DNA from: Jingyaoa shaoxingensis
GTDB lineage: Bacteria; Bacillota; Clostridia; Lachnospirales; Lachnospiraceae
Reading direction: 5' to 3'
DNA: 64,000 nt
NCBI RefSeq assembly: GCF_014385005.1
Contig: NZ_JACRSZ010000007.1
Location: 62,001-126,000 of the forward strand
Both the position numbers and the translations under genes were made by a program. This document shows, piece by piece, positions 51,447-62,003 of this stretch (position 1 is its first letter; the number at the start of each line of letters is the position of its first letter). The notes under the pieces were generated by a model, which saw only the letters and a program-made list of their open reading frames with translations, ran no database searches and was not told the DNA's origin.

Positions 51447-52544
51447 ATGAATTTAAATTTAAGACCAGCTAATGAATGCAAATATGATGCAGTCTCTCTG
51501 GGCGAAGTTATGCTTCGTCTGGATCCGGGAGAAGGCCGTATCCGTACCGCAAGATCTTTCCGTGCATGGGAAGGCGGCGGAGAATACAACGTAGTACGTG
51601 GACTTCGCAGATGTTTCGGACTGAATACCGGCGTGATTACTGCATTTGCAGATAACGAAGTAGGTATGCTGATGGAAGACTTTATCCTTCAGGGCGGCGT
51701 GGATACATCTCTGATCAAATGGATGAAGACAGACGGTATCGGACGTATCTGTAGAAACGGTATCAACTTCACAGAAAGAGGATTTGGTATCCGTGGAGCA
51801 GTAGGATGCTCAGACCGTGCCAACACAGCTATTTCAAAAGCAAAACCGGAAGACTTTAATTTTGACTATATCTTCGGTGAGCTGGGAGTACGCTGGCTGC
51901 ATACAGGCGGAATCTACGCAGCACTTTCCGAACAGTCCTGCGAGACCGTTCTGGCAGCAATTAAGACAGCAAAGAAATATGGTACAGTAGTATCCTATGA
52001 CCTGAACTACCGTCCATCTATGTGGAGTGCAATCGGCGGACAGGCTAAGGCTCAGGAAGTGAACAAAGAGATCGCAAAATATGTAGACGTTATGATCGGT
52101 AACGAAGAAGACTTCACAGCATGCCTTGGATTCGAGATCGAAGGAAATGATGCCAACCTGAAGGAACTGAATCTGGACGGATACAAGAAAATGATCAACG
52201 AAGCAGCTAAGACCTACCCGAACTTCAAGGCAGTTGCTACCACACTGCGTACCGTAAGAACAGCTACGGTAAACGACTGGAGCGCAATCTGCTGGGCAGA
52301 CGGAGAGATCTACAAGGCAAAAGACTACAAGGGTCTGGAAATCATGGATCGTGTAGGAGGAGGAGATTCCTTTGCGTCTGGACTGATCTATGGTCTGATG
52401 ACAACAGGCGATGCAGAAGCAGCTGTGAATTACGGAGCAGCTCACGGCGCACTTGCCATGACTACACCGGGCGATACCACTATGGCAAGCAAGAAAGAAG
52501 TAGAAGCAATCATGGGCGGCGCCGGTGCACGTGTACAGAGATAA
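51447..52544 (+). CDS. kdgK: PfkB-family sugar kinase, probable KDG kinase (copy 2)
   Basis: A 365-residue kinase nearly identical to the one at 28913; I count three substitutions (Thr to Lys, Asp to Asn and Ala to Val, all at about residues 128-143). Motifs are the same: SLGEVMLRLDPGEGR near the start and DRVGGGDSFASGL for ATP/anion hole and catalytic Asp. It has its own AAGGAG ribosome site. Within this operon it would phosphorylate ketodeoxygluconate from the dehydratases. The nucleotide identity stops sharply at both ends of the coding region. Confidence 0.88.
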   Translation: MNLNLRPANECKYDAVSLGEVMLRLDPGEGRIRTARSFRAWEGGGEYNVVRGLRRCFGLNTGVITAFADNEVGMLMEDFILQGGVDTSLIKWMKTDGIGRICRNGINFTERGFGIRGAVGCSDRANTAISKAKPEDFNFDYIFGELGVRWLHTGGIYAALSEQSCETVLAAIKTAKKYGTVVSYDLNYRPSMWSAIGGQAKAQEVNKEIAKYVDVMIGNEEDFTACLGFEIEGNDANLKELNLDGYKKMINEAAKTYPNFKAVATTLRTVRTATVNDWSAICWADGEIYKAKDYKGLEIMDRVGGGDSFASGLIYGLMTTGDAEAAVNYGAAHGALAMTTPGDTTMASKKEVEAIMGGAGARVQR

Positions 52545-52566
52545 GTAAATAACTGCCATATATCCG

Positions 52567-52598
52567 GAATCTCCTGACAGTTTTCTGTCAGGAGATTC
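52567..52598 (+). repeat. Perfect stem-loop between kdgK and uxuA
   Basis: GAATCTCCTGACAG (52567-52580) and CTGTCAGGAGATTC (52585-52598) form a 14-bp stem with a TTTT loop. No T run follows, so it probably acts on mRNA stability or processing within the operon. Confidence 0.6.
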
Positions 52599-52627
52599 TG
52601 AAAAGACAAAACATAAAGGAGACAGAC

Positions 52628-53683
52628 ATGAAAAGTTCATTTCGTTGGTATGGTGACAGTGACCCTGTCAAACTGGAACAGATCCGCCAGATCCCTGGCA
52701 TGCGTTCCATCGTATCTGCCGTATATGATGTAAAACCGGGCGAAGTATGGCCGGAAGAGAGCATCAAGCATCTGGTAGATGAATGTGCGGCAAACGGGTT
52801 GGTATTCGATGTAGTAGAATCCATTCCGGTTACAGAAGAAATCAAACTGGGTAAACCAGAGAGAGACCTTCATATCGAACATTACTGTGAAAATATCCGC
52901 CGTTGTGCAAAATACGGCATCAAATGTATCACATATAACTTTATGCCGGTATTTGACTGGACCAGAACACAGCTTGACAAAGCAGCAGAAGATGGCTCTA
53001 CAAGTCTTGTAATGTACTGGGATCAGTTAAAGGGACTGGATCCGTTAAAGGATGATATTCATCTTCCGGGCTGGGATTCCAGCTACACCCAGGAAGAAGT
53101 ACGTGACCTGATCCGTGCTTACGGAGAACTGGGAGAAGAAGGACTGTGGGCAAATATCGAATACTTCCTGAAACGTGTGATTCCGGTTGCAGAAGAATGC
53201 GGCGTAGTGATGGCACTTCATCCGGATGATCCTCCATATCCGATTTTCGGACTGCCAAGAGTGATCACCTGTGAAGAAAATCTGGACAGATACTTAAGTA
53301 TTGTGGACAGCCCTGCAAACAGTCTGTGCCTGTGTACAGGATCTCTGGGATGCTCACCAAAGAACGATATTCCGAAGATGGTTCGCAAATACTCTGCAAT
53401 GGGCAGAATCGGGTTTATGCATATCCGTAATGTAAAGATCCTTCCGGACACTTCTTTTGAAGAGTCAGGTCATCTGACACAGGACGGATCCCTGGATATG
53501 AATGCAATCGTAAAAGCACTAGTAGATACCGGATTTACCGGATATTTCAGACCGGATCACGGAAGAATGATCTGGGATGAAGTGGGATCTGATGCCAAGC
53601 CTGGATACGGATTATATGACCGTGCTCTTGGAACAGCTTACATTAACGGACTGATTGAAGCGAACGGCGGCAATCTGGATTAA
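52628..53683 (+). CDS. uxuA: Mannonate dehydratase
   Basis: Dehydrates D-mannonate to 2-keto-3-deoxygluconate in the cytoplasm. The 351-residue length is normal. UxuA features: [24 protein letters not shown] at the start (family-typical FRWYG and D), [13 protein letters not shown] (about 96-108), MALHPDDPP with a metal-binding His, and GFMHIRNVK and FRPDHGRM near the end. It follows the kdgK copy and precedes the fructuronate-reductase-like gene by 19 bases, the standard functional pair. Confidence 0.95.
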   Translation: MKSSFRWYGDSDPVKLEQIRQIPGMRSIVSAVYDVKPGEVWPEESIKHLVDECAANGLVFDVVESIPVTEEIKLGKPERDLHIEHYCENIRRCAKYGIKCITYNFMPVFDWTRTQLDKAAEDGSTSLVMYWDQLKGLDPLKDDIHLPGWDSSYTQEEVRDLIRAYGELGEEGLWANIEYFLKRVIPVAEECGVVMALHPDDPPYPIFGLPRVITCEENLDRYLSIVDSPANSLCLCTGSLGCSPKNDIPKMVRKYSAMGRIGFMHIRNVKILPDTSFEESGHLTQDGSLDMNAIVKALVDTGFTGYFRPDHGRMIWDEVGSDAKPGYGLYDRALGTAYINGLIEANGGNLD

Positions 53684-53702
53684 GAGAAAGAAGGATACGA
53701 AG

Positions 53703-54548
53703 ATGATGGATTTACCTTTAAATGTAGATTTTACAGGAAAAGTAGTCGTAATTACCGGAGCAGGCGGAGTCATCTGCAGCACAATGGCACGTGCATTTGC
53801 ACAGGCCGGAGCAAAAGTTGCAGCCATTAACCGTACCGGAATCAAAGTAGAAAAACTGGCAGAGGAACTGAGAGCAGAAGGATTTATCTGCAACGGATAC
53901 GAAGGAAATGTGCTGGATGAAGAAGGAATGAAAAAGATCCACGAACAGATTTTGGCAGACTTTGGACCATGCGATATTCTGATCAACGGAGCGGGCGGGA
54001 ATAATCCTCGTGCAACTACAGATAATGAATACCAGCACGAAGCAAAACCGGGTCAGAAGACATTCTTTGATCTTGACATGGAAGGGGTCAATGACCTGTT
54101 CAGCCTGAATTTCCAGGGAACACTGCTTCCGACACAGATTTTTGCAAAAGATATGGTAGAGAGAAAATCCGGTTGCATCCTGAATATCTCTTCTATGAAT
54201 GCCTATATTCCACTGACCAAGATTCCTGCATACTCAGGAGCAAAAGCTGCTGTCAGCAACCTGACACAGTGGCTGGCTACCCATTTCGCAGGAACCGGAA
54301 TCCGTTGCAATGCGATCGCACCGGGATTCCTGGTAACCAACCAGAACCGTGCCCTGTTATTTAATGAAGACGGAACACCGACAGCACGTTCCGCAAAGAT
54401 CTTAAATGGAACACCGACACATCGTTTTGTAGACAGCGAAGAACTGATCGGAGGAACTTTCTTCCTCTGCGATGACAAGGCAGCAAGCGCCGTAACAGGA
54501 GTAGTACTTCCAATTGATGCTGGATTTGCAGCATATTCTGGAGTATAA
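53703..54548 (+). CDS. SDR oxidoreductase, probable fructuronate reductase (mannonate dehydrogenase)
   Basis: A 281-residue short-chain dehydrogenase. The NAD-binding motif is VVVITGAGGVICSTMARAFA (about residues 13-32); NNAG-type NGAGG follows at about 98-102. The catalytic Ser is in LNISSMNAYIPL and the Tyr-Lys pair in PAYSGAKAAVSNL. SDRs of this type replace UxuB as D-fructuronate/D-mannonate oxidoreductase in many Firmicutes (YjmF-like). Adjacent uxuA makes this the best call. ATG 53703 follows AAGAAGGATACG. A long palindrome starts right after the stop. Confidence 0.86.
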   Translation: MMDLPLNVDFTGKVVVITGAGGVICSTMARAFAQAGAKVAAINRTGIKVEKLAEELRAEGFICNGYEGNVLDEEGMKKIHEQILADFGPCDILINGAGGNNPRATTDNEYQHEAKPGQKTFFDLDMEGVNDLFSLNFQGTLLPTQIFAKDMVERKSGCILNISSMNAYIPLTKIPAYSGAKAAVSNLTQWLATHFAGTGIRCNAIAPGFLVTNQNRALLFNEDGTPTARSAKILNGTPTHRFVDSEELIGGTFFLCDDKAASAVTGVVLPIDAGFAAYSGV

Positions 54549-54550
54549 AT

Positions 54551-54706
54551 ATTGAAAAATGCAGAATCTGTATAATATTACATCCAGACACGCTCTCGCT
54601 CTTATCGCAGCGTAGTGGATGCATAAGAGACCAGAATACGGTCTCTAAGCACCGACGCTGCTTTACGGTCTGGAGTGTAATATATGACAGATTCTGCTTT
54701 TGCAAT
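54551..54706. repeat. 156-bp nested palindromic element
   Basis: The outer arms 54551-54589 and 54668-54706 are complementary over about 39 bases with a few mismatches and bulges (shared cores GCAGAATCTGT and TCCAGAC). Inside, GCAGCGT (about 54607) pairs with ACGCTGC (about 54655), and AGAGACC/GGTCTCT forms a central hairpin. It fills nearly the whole gap between the SDR and the HpcH aldolase genes. There is no T run. It resembles a MITE-like or structured-RNA element. Confidence 0.7.
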
Positions 54707-54736
54707 ATAAGTATGTGAATACGAGGAGAAAAATCG

Positions 54737-55504
54737 ATGAATAAATTAAGAGAAATGGCAAATAAAGGCGAAAACGCTCTTGGAACATTTGTGGAACTGG
54801 GCGGAGCGAACGTAGTGGAAGCTCTTGGACAGACCGGACTGGATTTTATCATTGTGGATAACGAACATGGTCCATTTGATGTGGAATCTTCTCTGGAATG
54901 CATCCGTGCAGCAGAGAGTTCAGGCCTGGTACCTCTGTGCCGTGTGCGTGAAATCGCAAGACCGGCCATCTTAAAGCTTCTGGATCAGGGAGCAGCAGGA
55001 CTGATTGTACCTTATATCGAGACAGTAGAACAGGTTCAGAAACTGATCGAATTTGGAAAATACGCACCTGTAGGAAAACGTGGTTACAGCGGAAGCCGTA
55101 AAGACCGCTGGTGCTTCGGCAAACCGGGAGAATTGCCACTGGATCAGCAGATGAAATACTGGAACGAAGAGACTCTTCTGATTCCACAGTGTGAAACAGT
55201 AGGCTGTCTGGAGCATATCGAAGAGATCACTGCACTGGAAGGTGTGGATGGCATCTTTGTAGGCCCGTTTGATTTATCTATCTCTATGGGTATGCCTGGA
55301 GATTTTCAGAATCCAAAGATGATAGCTGCATTTGAACGTATCATTAAAGCCTGCAAGGCAGCAGGAAAGCTGTCTATCATCTTCACAGCAAGAGAGGACT
55401 GGATTCAGGACTATTACAAGATGGGATTTGATATGGTTACCTTTGGCATGGATGCCAGTGTTATGGTAAACGGATTTAAGAAACTGGTTGCAGACAATAA
55501 ATAA
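54737..55504 (+). CDS. HpcH/HpaI-family 2-keto-3-deoxy-sugar-acid aldolase
   Basis: A 255-residue class II pyruvate aldolase. Family features: GTFVELGGANVVEALGQTGLDFIIVDNEHGPFD (positions 15-47, with the catalytic His in NEHG), the Arg in VPLCRVREI, and metal ligands in PQCETVGCLEHIEEI (Glu) and VDGIFVGPFDLSISMG (Asp). Relatives (GarL, YfaU, RhmA) cleave keto-deoxy sugar acids to pyruvate and an aldehyde without phosphorylation. It gives a route alternative to kinase plus Eda. ATG 54737 follows GAGGAG. It is the last gene of the module. Confidence 0.86.
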   Translation: MNKLREMANKGENALGTFVELGGANVVEALGQTGLDFIIVDNEHGPFDVESSLECIRAAESSGLVPLCRVREIARPAILKLLDQGAAGLIVPYIETVEQVQKLIEFGKYAPVGKRGYSGSRKDRWCFGKPGELPLDQQMKYWNEETLLIPQCETVGCLEHIEEITALEGVDGIFVGPFDLSISMGMPGDFQNPKMIAAFERIIKACKAAGKLSIIFTAREDWIQDYYKMGFDMVTFGMDASVMVNGFKKLVADNK

Positions 55505-55680
55505 TATCAGATGTGAGATGACTCCCACCTCTTTAGGTGGCGAGGAGCAAATTAGTATCAGTGGTGGGAGTCAATCCCCCATCTGATATAGCCTCCGGCA
55601 GGATTGCAGAGATGCGCAAAAGAAATATGTCATGCTTTGCATGACGCGCATCTCGCAGCAAGAATGCCGAGGCATTCTTG
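55504..55680. repeat. Three consecutive palindromes, MITE- or IS-end-like
   Basis: First, ATATCAGATG (55504-55513) pairs with CATCTGATAT (55580-55589), and GACTCCCACC (55520-55529) with GGTGGGAGTC (55563-55572), with a competing small hairpin CACCTCTTTAGGTG. Second, GAGATGCGC (55609) pairs with GCGCATCTC (55646), enclosing GTCATGC-TTT-GCATGAC. Third, CAAGAATGCC/GGCATTCTTG (55659-55680). There is no gene between 55505 and 55791. Confidence 0.7.
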
Positions 55681-55708
55681 AATGATGTCGAACGGTAAAA
55701 AGTAAAAG

Positions 55709-55763
55709 AAAAGGCGGGGACTATGCAGAACATATTGATTCTGTATGATTCCCGCCTTTTATA
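55709..55763. terminator. Bidirectional terminator between HpcH aldolase and ltaS-like gene
   Basis: AAAAGGCGGG and CCCGCCTTTT with an inner ATGCAGAA/TTCTGTAT stem. The T runs suit termination on the minus strand in particular. Confidence 0.78.
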
Positions 55764-55791
55764 GCTGTAATGAAATATCATTTTTGTCTGT

Positions 55792-57900
55792 TTAGCCTGC
55801 CTTCGGATAAAATACATATTTATCTGTTTCGCTTAAGGTTGACTGGGAAACTGTAATTTCCGTCCTTCCCGAAAGATCTGCACTGGCAACTACCAGGGTA
55901 TTCGGATCCAGATACAGGGTATCATAAGAAGAACCGTTAATATGAATCTGACTGTAACGGGTAAAATTTTCGCCACGGACAATCAGAACATGATCTTTTG
56001 TATAAGACACATTGCTGATTGTGACTGGGAAGAAGCCCATCTGCATATCAGTTGGCGTATATGGGGTTTCGCCGCCATAAGTAATTTTATCACCATAGAG
56101 TATGTCATATTCCAGTTCTTTTAAACCACTTAAATACTCTTCTTCTGTAATCTCTCCATCTTTCAACTGACGTCCGGAATTCTGATGGTAAGCATTGATG
56201 GCACCATCAGGGATCTCAAGGGCACTTAAGAGAGTAGAACCCATCTCATAGGCCTGCATATCCTGCCAGTTGAATTTCAGACCGGCATTGTTCCAGATAA
56301 AGTATTCTGTGTCATAGATCGTGCCGCTGCTAAGCATATCATCTGTCAGATCCAGGCTTGGACAGTGATCACCATACATCACCAGAATGGTCGGCTCGTG
56401 GCGGTTGCGCAGCATATCCACCAGATCACCGATGAACTGATCCATCTCGTAGAGCTGATTTACATAATAACTCAACTGGTTCAGATACTCTTCATCAGTA
56501 ATGGTATCACTGGATATGGTAACGTGATGGGTATATTTTACACTGGAGTCTGTCGGATAACTGCCATGTCCCTGTACAGAGACCGTAAATACAAAGTCCT
56601 GGCTGTTGGTGCTGTCAAGAGCGGTTGCAATCTCATCTGTCAGAACGGAATCCTTTACCCAGTCCATAGGGGTGTAGTTGTCAGGCCACATATATTCTAC
56701 GGAAGTAAAGGTATCAAATCCCAGATTCGGATAAACCAGATTCCGGTCATAAAAATCACCGGTGTTATTGTGGATGGCAAAAGCCTGATAACCATAGGGT
56801 TTTAGGTCATAAGCCAGAGACTCACAAGCAGTCTCCTTCACAATGGTCTTATATGGATATTCGCCGATTCCAAAATCATCGATATTCATGCCGGTGAGCA
56901 CTTCAAATTCAGAATTTACCGTACCGGCACCCACAACAGGCATACTGAATGCACCGGAAGGATATTCTTCCATCATCCTGGTCAGATTAGGCAGGGGATT
57001 GCTGGAAAATTTGATATCCTTTAAACGGTTCACATTGAAGAATGTTTCCAGTTGGACAATCACTACGTTTGGTTTATGGGAATAATAGGTAACTCCTTCT
57101 TCACTTTCTTCCTGTGTTTCATAATTTTCTGTCAGCTGTTCCATCATTTCTTCCGAGTAGTCACTTGGCTTGCTGATACCGGTATTCAGCAGGCTGGCTC
57201 CAAAACAGTAGATAAATCCGTTTTTCAGGTAAGACTGGGAAAGTTCACGGAAGGCAGTCTCCAGAAGTCCTGTGGACTGACCAAGGAGAATTCCACCCCA
57301 GGTCAGTAAAAGAGAACCCAGAATGATCGGAATAGAATGAATATATTTCGGTTTATGCTCTGCCTTTGAAGTTTTCACGAAGAAGAAAACAAAAAGAATC
57401 AGAATTGCGATTACCAAAATAGCAATGCCGATATACTGTGCCGTATTCAGATATTTGGCTGCAACGTCAACCCCGTCTTTGATAAGAAGCAGATCACTGT
57501 TGGTAAAGGGCGTTACACGGTAAAACAGCAGAACAAAGTTCACGATGCCGCCTGCCAGCCAGAACAAGCTGATCAGAATGATAACGCCGATTCGCTTACG
57601 GAAGATCAGAGCAAAAGTGAAAGAGGCTGCCACAATCATCACATTGACCAGATAGGAATATGGATGAAAAATAATAAACTGAAATCCGCCAATCAGGGAA
57701 TGATAAGCCATACATTCAATCAGAAATACCAATACTAACGGCAGCACAAGATAGCAGAGAAGATAGCCGTCGGATGCAGATTCATTCTGGTATTTGTAAA
57801 AAAGCGCAGTCAGTTTACCGGCGTGGGATGTATGAGTTCTCTTATGTAAAAATCCTGATTTCTGTTTTTTAAAATGTTGTTTTTTGTCTGTTTTTTTCAT
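55792..57900 (-). CDS. LtaS-type sulfatase-fold membrane glycerophosphotransferase
   Basis: A 702-residue membrane enzyme. Five N-terminal helices (about residues 46-205) precede an extracellular sulfatase-fold domain: NVVIVQLETFFNVNRL (catalytic Thr and metal Glu region), PVVGAGTVNSEFEVLTGMN, AIHNNTGDFYDRN and ILVMYGDHCPSLD (metal ligands). After about residue 610 there is an IPT/TIG-like beta domain (ISNVSYTKDHVLIVRGENFT), which is unusual for LtaS. It should transfer glycerophosphate to a polymer or glycolipid at the cell surface. The ribosome site before ATG 57900 is weak. Confidence 0.87.
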   Translation of the reverse strand: MKKTDKKQHFKKQKSGFLHKRTHTSHAGKLTALFYKYQNESASDGYLLCYLVLPLVLVFLIECMAYHSLIGGFQFIIFHPYSYLVNVMIVAASFTFALIFRKRIGVIILISLFWLAGGIVNFVLLFYRVTPFTNSDLLLIKDGVDVAAKYLNTAQYIGIAILVIAILILFVFFFVKTSKAEHKPKYIHSIPIILGSLLLTWGGILLGQSTGLLETAFRELSQSYLKNGFIYCFGASLLNTGISKPSDYSEEMMEQLTENYETQEESEEGVTYYSHKPNVVIVQLETFFNVNRLKDIKFSSNPLPNLTRMMEEYPSGAFSMPVVGAGTVNSEFEVLTGMNIDDFGIGEYPYKTIVKETACESLAYDLKPYGYQAFAIHNNTGDFYDRNLVYPNLGFDTFTSVEYMWPDNYTPMDWVKDSVLTDEIATALDSTNSQDFVFTVSVQGHGSYPTDSSVKYTHHVTISSDTITDEEYLNQLSYYVNQLYEMDQFIGDLVDMLRNRHEPTILVMYGDHCPSLDLTDDMLSSGTIYDTEYFIWNNAGLKFNWQDMQAYEMGSTLLSALEIPDGAINAYHQNSGRQLKDGEITEEEYLSGLKELEYDILYGDKITYGGETPYTPTDMQMGFFPVTISNVSYTKDHVLIVRGENFTRYSQIHINGSSYDTLYLDPNTLVVASADLSGRTEITVSQSTLSETDKYVFYPKAG

Positions 57901-58040
57901 AGTAATGTTAATTTAAAAAGTCCTTTGTAAAATGCAGGTACCGGTCCGGAATCACATGTATAAAAATGGACGGATACAAGTTATATGTATTTTTTACGAT
58001 AGAAATGCAGGTTTGTCAACACATGAAGTGATTTTTCTGA

Positions 58041-58046
58041 TATACT
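58041..58046 (+). promoter_or_regulatory. Extended -10 promoter of the small Cys-rich gene
   Basis: TGATATACT: TATACT with a TG one base upstream, about 48 bases before the start. No good -35 at the usual distance. Confidence 0.5.
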
Positions 58047-58093
58047 GTTCTTTAAGAAAAGTATACGGAAAGTCAGAAAGAGGAAAAATAAAA

Positions 58094-58273
58094 ATGACAC
58101 AGTCAGCATGTGATACCTGTGCCTATTACAGCTATGATGAAAACTATGAGTGTTATATCTGTGATATGGATCTGGATGAGGATGAACTGGTTCGCTTCCT
58201 GTCAGATACTCATTACCAGTGTCCATATTATCGTAACGGTGATGAGTATGCAGTTGTGCGTAAACAGATATAG
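58094..58273 (+). CDS. Small cysteine-rich protein, DUF6472-like
   Basis: A 59-residue acidic protein. Five cysteines are arranged as CDTCAYYSYDENYECYICDM and then QCPYY, a likely zinc or other metal site; the middle is DLDEDELVRFLSD. It matches what I recall of a conserved small Lachnospiraceae family of unknown function (DUF6472). ATG 58094 has AGGAAAAATAAAA upstream; the frame runs back to 57932 without coding character. It stands alone between the ltaS-like gene and the V-ATPase operon. Confidence 0.7.
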   Translation: MTQSACDTCAYYSYDENYECYICDMDLDEDELVRFLSDTHYQCPYYRNGDEYAVVRKQI

Positions 58274-58351
58274 GGTTCCATTTTTAATAGGAAGTAATAG
58301 TGCATAATTTACAAAAGTCCCCAAAAAATTTGTGACTTATTCATAAAATGT

Positions 58352-58380
58352 TTGAAATTTAACAAAGCATGTGATAGACT
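58352..58380 (+). promoter_or_regulatory. Possible promoter of the V-ATPase operon
   Basis: TTGAAA (58352-58357), 17 bases, TAGACT (58375-58380), about 30 bases before the first subunit gene. Confidence 0.5.
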
Positions 58381-58408
58381 CAGTTTATGCGAAGAAGGTG
58401 GTGAGAAC

Positions 58409-58717
58409 ATGGTAGCGGAGACAATCAAAAAAGTGCAGGAAGCAGAAGGCAAAGCAGACACAATCGCAAAAGAATGCCGACAGCAGTGCACAGACATGGT
58501 AGACCAGGCTAAGAAAGACGCAGCAGCCCTGAAGGAAGCCAGACTTCAGGAAGCGAAAGACAAGGCCGGAGCAGCCATGGAAGCTTCTAAGAAAGAAGCG
58601 GAAAAATTTATGGAATCTGTGGAAGCAGATATCCAGAAAGAAATTGCTGCATTAAAGACCCTTGCAGCAGGCAAAGAAGCACAGGCGACAGAGGCGGTTA
58701 TTCAGGCTCTGTTTTAG
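58409..58717 (+). CDS. V-type ATPase subunit G/H (peripheral stalk)
   Basis: A 102-residue, almost fully helical protein (coiled coil about residues 3-85, rich in Ala, Glu and Lys). This fits subunit G (also called H or NtpF), which pairs with subunit E to form the peripheral stalk. It is the first gene of the V-ATPase operon, its usual place in clostridia. ATG 58409 is supported by AAGGTGGTGAG; the TTG at 58352 lies in the proposed promoter. Confidence 0.8.
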   Translation: MVAETIKKVQEAEGKADTIAKECRQQCTDMVDQAKKDAAALKEARLQEAKDKAGAAMEASKKEAEKFMESVEADIQKEIAALKTLAAGKEAQATEAVIQALF

Positions 58718-58771
58718 AGTGCTCATTTTTTTATTTGTTATGAAAATTTAAAGAAAAGGAGGGATGCGGAT

Positions 58772-61271
<2,500 letters not shown>

Positions 61272-61352
61272 TGAGCGCACGTTCGGAGCGAACGTAAACG
61301 TCCGAGAGCTGCTTGCAGACAGGACATAGAGTGTGCGTTCGGAACGCACAAA
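61272..61352 (+). repeat. Stem-loops between ntpK and ntpE
   Basis: GCGCACGTTCG... contains ACGTTCG-GAG-CGAACGT (about 61277-61293), and GTGCGTTC-GGAACGCAC (about 61333-61349). They probably separate or stabilise the highly needed ring-subunit message relative to downstream genes. Confidence 0.6.
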
Positions 61353-61384
61353 ATCAGAAAATAGAGAGAAGGAGAGCACAAGGA

Positions 61385-61978
61385 ATGACTGGATTAGAAA
61401 AAATGATGAACCAGATTCTGGAAGAAGCAAATGCCTCCGCTAATAGTAAGAGAGCCGAAGCCGCAGCAGAAGCTGACCGCATTAAGGCGGCAGCCGAAGC
61501 AGAAGCAGAAGAAAAAGCTGCAGAGATTGCGCAGAAATCAGCCACAGATCTTGCAGGATATCAGGAAAGAGTAAAATCCTCCGCGGATCTGAAACGCAGA
61601 ACAGCACTTCTGGCTGCGAAACAGGAACTGATTACTGAGACCATTCAGAAAGCATACGAAGCATTCTGTGCCAAGGATGACGCAGAGTATTTCGAGACAC
61701 TGAAAAAGATGGTGGAAAAATTTGCCGCTCCTCAAAAAGGAGAGATTGCACTGAATGCACAGGATCTTGCGAAATTACCTGCAGGATTTGAGAAAGAAGT
61801 AAATGCGCTGGCTCAGAAAAAGGGCGGCGAACTGGTTCTTTCCAAGGCTCCTGCATCAGTAGAAAAAGGCTTCATCCTATCCTATGGCGGAATTGAAGAA
61901 AACTGCTCATTCAAAGCTATGTTTGATGCAAAGAAAGATGAATGCCAGGATCTTGTACAGAAAATATTATTTTCATAA
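61385..61978 (+). CDS. ntpE: V-type ATPase subunit E (peripheral stalk)
   Basis: A 197-residue protein. The N-terminal half is a long helix (GLEKMMNQILEEANASANSK to about residue 95), the C-terminal half a globular domain (about 105-197) that caps the catalytic head. It pairs with the G/H subunit. ATG 61385 follows AGAAGGAGAGCACAAGG; upstream in-frame codons run through the stem-loops and are rejected. The following gene starts 25 bases after the stop. Confidence 0.88.
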   Translation: MTGLEKMMNQILEEANASANSKRAEAAAEADRIKAAAEAEAEEKAAEIAQKSATDLAGYQERVKSSADLKRRTALLAAKQELITETIQKAYEAFCAKDDAEYFETLKKMVEKFAAPQKGEIALNAQDLAKLPAGFEKEVNALAQKKGGELVLSKAPASVEKGFILSYGGIEENCSFKAMFDAKKDECQDLVQKILFS

Positions 61979-62003
61979 TCGTAACCAGTAAAGGAGGACT
62001 TAC

